This document shows, piece by piece, positions 29,085-38,686 of a DNA stretch of 64,000 nt (position 1 is its first letter; each line of letters opens with the position of its first letter). The notes beneath the pieces were generated by a model. The model did no database searches. It worked only from the letters and a program-made list of their open reading frames with translations, and was not told the origin of the DNA. Source of the DNA: Porphyra umbilicalis (taxonomy: Eukaryota > Rhodophyta > Bangiophyceae > Bangiales > Bangiaceae); assembly GCA_002049455.2 (NCBI GenBank), contig KV918763.1:248001-312000 (forward strand), in the 5' to 3' direction. Made by a program: the position numbers and the translations under genes.

Positions 29085-32000
29085 CCGCTACGCTGGGGAC
29101 TTGGAGCTCGTCTTTGAAGCGACGATTGGCGGCGCGCGCCTCGCGGCGCCCCAACTGGACATCCTCACCGTCGCCGCGGGCGGGGGGTCGGCCCTGTCCC
29201 TCCGCGCGGGGCTCCTCGCCGTCGGCCCCGACTCGGTCGGCGCGCACCCCGGCCCCGCGTGTTACCGCAAGGGCGGCCGCGCGGCCGTCACAGACGCCAA
29301 CGTTGTCCTCGGGCGGGTGCTGCCCGCCCACTTTCCCGCCATTTTCGGGCCGGGCGCGGACGAGGCGCTCGACGTGGGCGCCTCGCGCGCGGCCGTCGGC
29401 GCCCTCACCGACGAGCTCAACGCCTTTTACGCCGCCGAGGCGGCGGCGGCAGCTACGGCCGCCGCGGCGGCGCCCGCGGGCGCGCCCCCGCCCCCCCCCC
29501 CGCGCGTCTTGTCCCTCGAGGAAACCGCCCTCGGCTTCATCGACGTGGCCAACGAGGCCATGTGCCGCCCGATCCGCTCGCTGACGCAAGCCAAGGGGCA
29601 CGACGTGCGGGGCCACGCGTTGGCGGTCTTTGGCGGGGCGGGCGGGCAGCACGCGGTCGCCGTCGCGCGCTCCCTCGGCGTCACGGCCGTGCGGCTGCAC
29701 CGCTACGCGGGGCTCCTGTCGGCCTATGGCCTCGCGCTCGCCGATAGCGTGGTCGAGGGGCGGGCGCCCCTGGCGGGGCGCCTCGGCGACGCGGCCGCCG
29801 ACGGGGCGGCCGCCGCCGCGCTCGCCGCCGTCCAAGCCGACGCGGTCGCCGAGTTGGTCCGCCGCGGCGTGGCGCCGCGTGACGTCACCGTGACGCGGTA
29901 CCTCAACCTCCGCTACGAGGGCACCGACTTTGGGTTGATGGTCGACGCGGCGGCGGCGGCGGCGGCGGGGGGGGGGGGGGGGGGGGCGAGCCAGACTATG
30001 CAGCCGCGTTTGCGGCCGCGTACGAGGCGGAGCACGGCTTTACGCTGCGGGGGCGGCCGCTTGTCCTCGACGACGCGCGCGTGCGGGCGGTCGGGGCGGC
30101 GGCGACGGTGTTGGCGGCGACGGGCACCGCGGCGGCGGCGGCGGCGGGCGGCGGCGGCGGCGGCGGCGGCGACGGCGCGGCGGGGGTGGCCAATGGGGGC
30201 GGCGCGGGTGGCCCCGCCGCGCCCGTGGCGGACACGGCGCGCGTCTACTTTGACGGCCCCGGCTGGGTGGGCGACACGCCTGTGGTCGTGGCCGCGTCGC
30301 TGGCGCCGACCATGCGCATCGTCGGCCCCGCCGTGATTGTCGACCCGGCCGCGGGCGCGACGGTCGTCATTGAGCCGGGCTGCGTGGCGACGGTCGAGGC
30401 GGACGGGGACCTGGCTGTGAGCGTGCCCCGCCGCGCCGCCGCGGGGCCGGGGCTCGACGACGAGCCGGCGCCCGCGTCGTTGCCAGAGGCCGTGGCCAAT
30501 GGCGGCGACGCGGCGGCGGTGGTGGCGGCGGCGGCGCCCGCGGATGCGGCGGCGCCGGCGGCGGCGCCGGCAGACCCCCCCCTGACCCCGTGCGGCTGAG
30601 CATCTTTGGCCACCGCTTCATGTCCATCGCCGAGCAGTGCGGGCGGGTGCTCCAACGCACCGCCATTTCCGTCAACATCAAGGAGCGCCTCGACTTTTCC
30701 GTCGCCCTCTTTGACGCGACCGGCGGGCTCGTCGCCAACGCCCCCCACGTGCCCGTGCACCTCGGCTCGATGCAGGCGGCGGTGCGGTACCAAGTCGACC
30801 GCCTCGGCCCGTCGTGGGCGCCCGGCGACGTGCTGTTGGCCAACCACCCGCAGGCGGGGGGCACCCACCTCCCCGACGTGACGGTCATCACGCCCGTGCA
30901 CCGGGGCGGGGCGCCCGTCTTTTACGTTGCCAGCCGGGGGCACCAGACGGACGTTGGCGGCGCGACGCCCGGCTCCATGCCCCCCTTCTCCGCCACCCTC
31001 GCGGAGGAGGGCATGGCCGTCGAGTCGATGAAGCTCGTCGAGGGGGGGGTGTTTCACGAAGACCGCCTCGTCGACGCGCTGTCGCGCGCCGGCTGCCGGT
31101 GCGTGCGGGACGTGCTGTCGGACATCAAGGCGCAGGTGGCGGCCAACAACAAGGGCGTGGCGCTCGTCGGCGACTTGATCGCCGCCGAAGGCCTCCCCGT
31201 CGTCCTCGCCTACATGCGGCACATCCAAACGGCCGCCGCGGCGGCCGTCCGCTCCATGCTCCGCCGCGTGTCGGCCGACGCGGGGCTGCCGCCGGTCGGC
31301 ACCCTGTCGGCCACCGACGGCATGGACGACGGGTCGGTGCTCGCCGTGGCCATCACCATTGACCGGTCGGCGGGGACGGGGGTGGTCGACTTTACGGGCA
31401 CGACCGGCGCGGTGGCGGGCAACACCAACGCGCCGCCGGCGATTGCCGCGTCGGCCGTCATCTACACGCTGCGGTGTCTCGTCGATTTGGATATTCCGCT
31501 CAACCAGGGGTGCCTCGAGCCGATCACCCTCGTGCTGCCGCCGGGCAGCCTGCTGTCGCCGCCCCCCGCCGCCGCCGTCGTTGGCGGGAATGTGCTCACC
31601 TCCCAGCGGGTGACGGACGTGCTCCTTCGCGCCTTTCGCGCGGCCGCCGCGTCGCAGGGGTGCATGAACAACCTGACCTTTGGCGACGCGACGACCAGCT
31701 ACTATGAGACGATTGCGGGCGGCGGCGGCGCGGGGCCGACCTGGGACGGCGCCTCGGGCGTGCACACGCACATGACCAACACGCGGATTACGGACGCGGA
31801 GACGCTCGAGCGCCGCTACCCGGTGGTGCTCCGCGAGTGGCACCTCCGCGCTGGGAGCGGGGGGGGCGGCGCCCACCGGGGCGGGGACGGCGTCGTGCGG
31901 ACGATTGAGTTCCGCGCGCCCCTGACCGTGTCGATCCTGTCGGAGCGGCGGGAGACGGCGCCGTGGGGGGCGGCGGGGGGCGGGGACGGCGCGCGGGGGG

Positions 32001-32214
32001 AAAACCGCCTGCGCCGCAAGGGGGGGGGGTCGAGCAGCTGGGGGGTAAGGCGACCGTGGAGGTGCAGCCGGGCGACCGCCTGAGCATCCACACGCCGGGG
32101 GGGGCGGGTGGGGGGTACCGACCGCGTGAGGAGCGGCGGCGTCGTGTACAGCAGTGTGCGCGGAGATTGGTTGCGCGCCTTGCTATGGCACTCACGACGC
32201 GTCGTAGCGAGTAA
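27989..32214 (+). CDS. OPLAH: 5-oxoprolinase (ATP-hydrolysing), fused HyuA-HyuB
   Basis: Converts 5-oxoproline to glutamate with ATP, in the glutathione (gamma-glutamyl) cycle. HyuA part: [83 protein letters not shown] and [17 protein letters not shown]. HyuB part from about 30594: [90 protein letters not shown], then [20 protein letters not shown] near the end. The domain order and about 1400 residues match eukaryotic OPLAH (about 1290). The frame shifts at homopolymers (about 28007-28030, 28090-28130, 29025-29043, 29969-29988, 30576, 32020-32029). No splice sites explain these shifts, so run-length error or polymorphism is likely. Ala/Gly inserts lengthen the protein. Confidence 0.92.
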
Positions 32215-34538
32215 GTAAAAGACACTGCTCGTTGTTTGGCAACCGCCAGCAGGGGGCTCGGTGCGAGCCTGGCTGGCGCCGAGCCTGACTGGCGAAGAGG
32301 GCGAGCGGCAGTCCCCTGGCAATACCTGCACGCCGTGTACAGCAGGCGCGGTTGAGGGGATGCGCGGCATCTGTGGTGCGCCGCCTCGAGCCCCTCTCGG
32401 ATCTAGATGTTCCACGCCTCATTCTTGCCCCCTGTGTCAGTCATTGAGGGGCCCGCCAACGCGCTCCCCACGCGCCCACCTACGTACAGTACCAGCGGCG
32501 TGTCTCCTGCCAGGCAGAGAGCGGAAGCAATGCACGGCCGGGATCGGTACTTCGTCCGCTCTCAGCCCCCCTGTGCGCTGGACTTGACAGTCTTGACAGT
32601 GGGGCAACATCCCTGCGTCCCGCACAGGCGAGGCGGGTGGTCCTGTCAGTGGGCCCGATCGCGAGGTGGGACTTCCTCGTCCCTCCCAGCGCGAGCCGCC
32701 TTGTCAGTGCATTGGGAATGTGCATTTATCCGTACTCGTTTCGCATGACACTTGACGCCTGCCAGTGTGACGCGGCGCGTCCCGGATTCCTCGCTCGGTG
32801 CGCCCGCCCTTGTTGCCAGCGCATCAACGCCGAAACGAGCGCCCAGCTCCGGCCGTTGGGCGACGCTACGCCCGCGTCGGCCGGTCAAACTACGGCGGTC
32901 TCTCCACAGCCGACAAGTGCCCAGCCGCTGCCGGTGAAACGTCGCCCTGACGTCGGGCCCGCCGGCGCTCGACGTGTCGGCCGTCGCTGTCCAAAGCCGC
33001 CTTGGACCGCGAGGGCTCGCTCGGTGTGGGGCTGGCGCCGCCGGCGACTTGGTGTGTCGTCCATCGTCATCAATTGCGTTGCACGGGTGGGGGGCGAGAG
33101 GGGCCACGGCCGACCGCCCAATGCTGGATTTTGTGCGACGCTGGGCCAGCCTCCCGAGAAGGCGGGACGGCCCCTGCCCGGCCAATCGCGTCGCGGGCGC
33201 GGTGGCGCCGCACGCAAGCAACGCGGCGCCAGGTGTGGTCTGTGCGTCATGTCAAGGGGCCCAGCTGGAGCCGACGGAACGTGCGCACGGCGCTGTGGCT
33301 GGTGCGGGGGCTCGGATTGCATCCGCCGTGGCCGAAACGAGGCCCAGCGTCCGAGTACGAGCCTCCACCTGGAAAAAACATAGGCAGAGCACCCCGCCCT
33401 CTGTGTGGGGGAACGCGGCCCTACCCGCCAGGTTTCAGCCGGACGTGGGGGACCGGGCTCCGAAGGGCTGCGGGTCGGTCCCCACCACGAGGACCCGTCG
33501 GCGTCTTTCTCGACGAGGCCTGACGGTGGCGCCTGCCCACACCCGCAATGATTGGTCAAGTGCGCGCGGCGCAGCAAAAAGTCCAGGTCAGAGACCCGCC
33601 ACGGGTGCCCCGGCAAGTTGGCGACAGCCCCATACACGTTACGTATCGCCTCTAGGCGTCCGTGGTTGGCTGTGGCGGGCCGCCACTGCGCGCGCAACGG
33701 ATGCCTGGGGCCGGGCGGGGACGCCGGCCACGCTGCAGGCGTCACGGGCGGGAGCCGCCGGCGGCCGGACGGCAGCGTGCCGCAGCTGGGGCCCCCTGGC
33801 GGCGGGTTCCCTTTTTTGAATGACGACCCCGCGACGAGCCGCCTGTCTGATCGTGGGGCGGCGTGCTCGCAGCGGCCCCTGCCCGCGTGAACGTAGACAC
33901 CCTGCTAGCGCGGGCCGGTCGCCCTTCCCCTTCCGGCCTCAATCGCTGATTGAGGGCGTCCGTTCCCGCCGTCTCGGGCCCCCCCCCGGTCGCCGGCGGA
34001 GGTTGGTACGTTTCGACCAGCCCACTCCCCATTGACGTCGAGACCGACGGGCCCGCGCTGCCACGCTCCGTCGCCGTGGGCACTCCATCGTGGTGAGGGC
34101 GTGACGGGTCCGCGGGTCTGAGCTGAAATCACAGCGACGTGGGGGGGCCCTGGCAGTGGGCCTGCGCGGGTCGCGAGGTGTCGGCCGTGGCGACTCTGTC
34201 GCGGTGCGCCCGCCCGGTTGTTGGAGCCGCTCCAAAGGCGGTGCGCCTGCATAGAGTGTGGCGTGGGGCGGCTCAAGACGGCACCCACCGTTTCGGGTTG
34301 CGGCACGCGGCAGCTGCTGTCCATCAAGAGCGCTCCTACGGCGTCTTGTGCCGCACGGGGCAGGCGCGTTCGGCCCATACACGCCCGCCCCACGCGCCCC
34401 GTCGGTGTCGCCGTCGTGGACGACCCACCGAGGGCGTGGCCCCCTCGGGTCGCCCTCCCTCGTCTCCCTTGTCGACTTGCTGCGCTCCCTCCTCACTCCC
34501 CATCTTCTCTGGGCGTGTCCGTCCCCCCCCCCCGCACC
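32215..34538. other. Long intergenic stretch, no gene recognised
   Basis: About 2.3 kb downstream of 5-oxoprolinase. Open frames occur on both strands (for example 32885-33745 minus, 32974-33819 plus) but show no domain, no low-complexity bias typical of the real genes here, and no splice-linked conservation. A C-rich leader at 34521-34537 precedes the next ORF. Confidence 0.45.
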
Positions 34539-35102
34539 ATGACGACGGCGGACGTTGACATGCTGCGCGTGACGCCCCTCAAGCTCCCCCGCGTCACCGC
34601 CGTCTCGACGGTGGCGCTCAACTCGGGGCGCCCCCTCGCGCGCGTCCTTGACCGGCTGGCCGCCGCCAACGCGGCGGCGGCCGCCGAGGCCGCCGCCGTC
34701 CACGCGGCGGTGGCCACCGCCGCCGCCCGCCCCTCGGCCGGCGCCGCCGGCGTCGCCCCCGCCGGCCGCTGGTACGGCCCGGCAGCGGCGTGCGGCGCCC
34801 CGTGCGCGCCCGCCCTCCCCGCGTGGATGACCGTCTCCCTCGGTCGGCCGCTGCCGCAGCTGCTGCCGGCCTACACCCTCCAGCCGGCGGGGCTGTCGTG
34901 GCGGGTGCCCCCGGCGCGGGGGGGAGGGGCGCTCGGTGCGGGCACGCCCGGGCGGGGGACGGCCGCGTGGCTCGCGCCGCTCCTCGCCGACTGGCTCCGC
35001 GCGTGCAAGGCGCCCGCCGACGCGGGCGGGTGGGCGCGCGCCGCGCAGGCGGCGGCGGCTTCGGCGGCCGCCGCGCTGCTCGTGTTGGCGGCCTGCGGGT
35101 GA
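34539..35102 (+). CDS. Hypothetical Ala-rich protein with C-terminal hydrophobic helix
   Basis: I do not recognise this protein. The 187-residue frame starts right after a polypyrimidine leader, as do TIM16, uS8m and the transhydrogenase. It begins MTTADVDMLRVTPLKLPRVT, has a long Ala-rich helical stretch (about 45-80), a moderately complex middle segment WMTVSLGRPLPQLLPAYTL, and ends in a hydrophobic helix AAAASAAAALLVLAACG. That could be a tail anchor. Composition and leader position support a real gene more than any homology does. Confidence 0.4.
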   Translation: MTTADVDMLRVTPLKLPRVTAVSTVALNSGRPLARVLDRLAAANAAAAAEAAAVHAAVATAAARPSAGAAGVAPAGRWYGPAAACGAPCAPALPAWMTVSLGRPLPQLLPAYTLQPAGLSWRVPPARGGGALGAGTPGRGTAAWLAPLLADWLRACKAPADAGGWARAAQAAAASAAAALLVLAACG

Positions 35103-36268
35103 GGGGGGGAGGCGCGACACGCAACGCGTTTGCTCGCGCGGGCGGCGGGTGGTGGCGCCGCGGTCGGCGCCCCCCCCCCCCCGCCTCCCCCCGCCGACGC
35201 AGCTTCGGCCGTACGGCTGGCCTGCGCTCGCCAAGGACCCGGTGAGGCCGAGCATTGGCGGGATCCCACCCCACGACGGCGGCGCCCGCACGAGGCTGCG
35301 ACGGCAACGACGGCGGCGGCCACGGCGATCGAGGATCCATCGCGGGTGGCGGCACGGGCGCGAGGCGCCCCCGGGGGCCCTTGCCCGGCTTGCCTTTTTT
35401 GTGTGCCGCCGCGGTCGCGGCAGACGGCTCCTCGCGTGGCCGGCGGAGCACCAAGCCGGCGGCGCGACCATGGCGCCCGTGGTCACCCCCTCCCGGCTGC
35501 GTGGTGCCGCCGCCACGCCCGCCCGCGCCTCTGGCAAAGAGGGTTGAGGGCGCTCGGCCGCGTCCACACGCCGCGCCACCGCGGGCGCCTCGTAGCGCCT
35601 TTTTTTTTTTTTTGGACTTGCGACGGCTCCGTCGTGTAAAAATATATGTATTTACGACCGCCCCGGACCCGAGAAAAATATCTCTGTTCGTGCCGCCGCC
35701 AGCACGCCGTGCCAGGCACCGGTCGGCGCGGCGCTTCGCGATCCGTCGGCGCGACGCGCCCGCTCCGCCGGTCACCCCCGCAAGCGGTAGCTGCCAGGCT
35801 GCAGCCGCGGCGCTCGCGCGCGCCTCCCGACAATCCTCCGTGGACCGTCACATCTCGGCAAGCGCTCCTGGCCGCAAGTCAACCACCTCATATCAAGCGC
35901 CGCGCCGCGGGGGCGCGCAGAGCGTCAGGGGGCGCCCGCTGCGCACGAGCCCGTGCTGTTCCATTGGGGGTCGGTCCCCCTTTGCGTGGCGCCGAGGCTG
36001 CTACGCGGAGGGAGGCCCATGCTGCGGGGGTGCCTTTGGGGACACGGCGCGCGCAGTCGCCACTGGGGCACAACTGCATTTTTCTACTCCACCCTCCCCC
36101 ACGCCCGATCCGCTGCCAGCGAGGCCCCCTTCTCGCCGCGCCACACGCGTTGTGCCCCTCTGGTGGTTATCGACAACTTTCCTCCTCCCTCCCGCTCCTT
36201 TTTGTCCCCTCCCCCCTTACCAGGCTGTTGTGTGCTTTGACGGACAAGGCCAAGGGGTGCCTCGCGCC
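35103..36268. other. Intergenic, no gene recognised
   Basis: About 1.17 kb. It has a T12 run at about 35600-35611 followed by an AT-rich patch with TATATGTATTTA near 35641-35655. A C/T-rich leader at 36180-36230 precedes the MgtC-family gene. Confidence 0.4.
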
Positions 36269-36627
36269 ATGGACGCACTTGTCCCGCACGCGCCCGGTGC
36301 GCGCCGCCGCTGCGCCGCGTGGGTGGCGCCCCTCCCCCCCCGCCTGACCGGCGGCGGCCGGCCGCCGCGGCCGCTGACAGTGACGCGCCGCCGCCGGCCC
36401 GCCGTCTGCGCGGCCGCCGCCGTGGACGCGCCCGCCGTTGCGGGCGGCCCCCCCCGCCGCCCCCCCCGCCACGGCGCCCAGCGGCTGGCGGGCGTGTCAA
36501 GGCGGCCCTGACGGCGGCGGCGGTCGCCGCCGCCACCGTTGGCGGCCTCGCGCCCGTCGCCCTCACCGCCGCCACCGCCGGGGCGTTGCACGGGGACCGC
36601 CCCCCCGCGCGGCGGCGCGGGGGTGGT

Positions 36628-36658
<31 letters not shown>

Positions 36659-36993
36659 GCAGCGGCGGTCGCCGCCCCCCCCCCGCCGACGCGGTCGCCG
36701 CGTCAATCGCCGACGGCGTCGCCGCCGTCCTCGCCGCCGTCGCCACCTCCGTGGCCGTCACGGCGGCGGTCGCCGCGTCGGTGCTCGCCGCCGTTGTGGG
36801 CGGGCCGGGCGGCGGCGGGGGTGGCGCCGCCGCGCTCGGCGGGCGGCCGCCGGGGGGCCTCGGCGGCGGCGGCACCGAGCTCGTCGCCGCCCCGCCGGCG
36901 GTGGGCGCGCCGCCCGCCGCCGCGTCGGCGCCGCGCCTCGCGCGCGCCGCCGGTACCGTGCCCCGCGTGCTGCGCTACGACGGTCGCCGCGAG

Positions 36994-37025
<32 letters not shown>

Positions 37026-37913
37026 GCCGCCCGCGGCGGCGGCCACGCACCCGCGGACCGGGCGCCCGGCGGCGCCCGCCGACGGCGGGGCGCCCCGCGT
37101 CCGCGGCGCCACCCCCGTGGCGGCCGTCGGCTTTGCGGCGCCGCCCTCTGTCTGGGGTGGGCGGCCGGCGGCGGCGGCGGCGGCGACGGCGGCAGCAGCG
37201 GCGGTGGGGGTGCCCCCCGCTCCGCGGCCGCTCCCCGCCGGTGCGGTGGCGCTCTCCCGCCTGGCGGTGGCGGTGGCCGTTGGCGCCATCCTCGGCGCGG
37301 AGCGGCGGCTGGCGGGCTCCCCCGCGGGCCTCCGCGTGCCCGTCCTCGTTGCCCTCGGAGCGGCCACGTTTACCCTGTCGGCCGGCGCGGGGCTCCTCCG
37401 CCCCGCCGCCCTCTCGTCGTCGCCGTCGCCGTCGGTGCCCCCGTCGACGCCCCTGCCGTCGGCGGCCGCCGCCGCCGGCGACCCGACGCGCGTCGCCGCC
37501 CAAATGGCGGGCGGCGTCGGCTTCCTCGGCGCCGGCTGCCTCCGCGTCGGCGCGCGCGGCGCGTCGCCAATCGGTACGGCGGTGAGTTTGTGGATTGCGG
37601 CGGCGGGCGGGGCGGCGGCGGGCGCGGGGGCGGGCACCCTGGGCGTGGGGGGGGCGCTCCTAACCGTCGCGGCGCTCCAGTCGGCGCGCCTCGAGCGGGG
37701 GGGGGGCGCGCCTGGGGCGCCGCCCGCGCGTGGGCGGGGGAGATGTCGTCGGCCGCCGCCGCGGCCGTGGCGGCCGGGCGGGGGGAGACGGGTGATGATG
37801 GGGATGTGGAGGGGGATGAGGAGGACGCGCAGGGGGTGGATGAGGATGATGTGCCGTGGGGGGGGGGGGGGGGGGCCCTCGGGGGGGGGGGGGGGGGCAC
37901 CAGCGCCGGTTGA
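36269..37913 (+). CDS. MgtC/SapB-family membrane protein with organelle-type leader
   Basis: The start MDALVPHAPGARRRCAAW plus Arg/Pro/Ala-rich sequence resembles an organelle (probably plastid) leader. After a C-run frame change near 36450-36472 come hydrophobic segments AALTAAAVAAATVGGLAPVA and AVLAAVATSVAVTAAVAASV. The MgtC domain then appears at about 37255-37680: LAVAVAVGAILGAERRL followed by GSPAGLRVPVLVALGAATFT, then DPTRVAAQMAGGVGFLGAG and IGTAVSLWIAAAGGAAAG. These match the bacterial/plant signature (GAxIGLER, GLRTHALVALGA, RIAAQVVxGIGFLGAG, AATLWVAAAIG). Bacterial members affect Mg2+ homeostasis, and the eukaryotic role is unclear. After another G run the acidic tail GDVEGDEEDAQGVDEDDVPW leads to the stop at 37911-37913. 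Exact residues near the runs are uncertain. Confidence 0.78.
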
Positions 37914-38686
37914 GGTGCGCCGGTCGTATCGCTCCCGGGGGGGGGGGACGCCGGGTGGGCGCCGCGCGCGGGTGGCAGGGGGTGCGGCCACCGACGGCGG
38001 GTCGGACGGGCGCGCGCCTTGCGCGGTGCCTGCTGCGCCAGAGGCGGGCGCCGCTGCCTTGTGGCTGCCGCGGGCACCACGGTGAGCGTGGGCCATCCCC
38101 GTTGCCCACGGTCGTGGTCGGCACGGGGGCGCTCCCTTGACCGGACGGGGTAGAACAGAGCCGCCCGTGCGACCGTCAGAGAGGCAGGGGCGTGGTGGAC
38201 GGGCGGCGGAGCGGCTGCCGTCAGCGATGGTGGTTTCTCCCGTTGCCGTCCGTCGCGGACGCCGGCGGGCCCAGCGGCGCGGCTGGTCGAGGGGAGCTGA
38301 GGATGGGGGCGTCTGGGCCGTTGGCGGCGTCCGCGCCCCACCGGGTGGCTCGTGTGTTGCGACAAGAGCCGCTGCTCTTTGTCTTTTTTTTTCGCATAGC
38401 TGTGTGACACGCACGTTCTGGCGTAGTCCACAGCAGTGGCTGCCGTGCAGGAGGGATAGCGGCACGATTGGTACGCAAAAGATGGCGCTTCTTTGAAGGG
38501 TGGGCGTTCTTCTCTATTCGTCCAGAGGCCGGCACCACACCAACTGCGCAAGAGCACTTCATCGGACGCACAACTTGACGGAAAAAGCAAGACGCAGAAA
38601 GCAGAACAGGACAGACGAAACGACAGTCTTAGAGGGCCAGTCAAGCATACTCCACGCGAATGCCAAAGGGAACCCAGAGAGCGCGC
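37914..38686. other. Intergenic between convergent MgtC-family and photolyase-like genes
   Basis: About 770 bp. A T9 run lies at about 38385. No gene signature is found. Confidence 0.4.

Noticed and set aside
36269-37913. Bacterial contamination as source of the MgtC-like gene
   Set aside because: The gene has the same C/G-run pattern, Ala/Gly inserts, leader type and flanks as neighbouring clearly eukaryotic genes.
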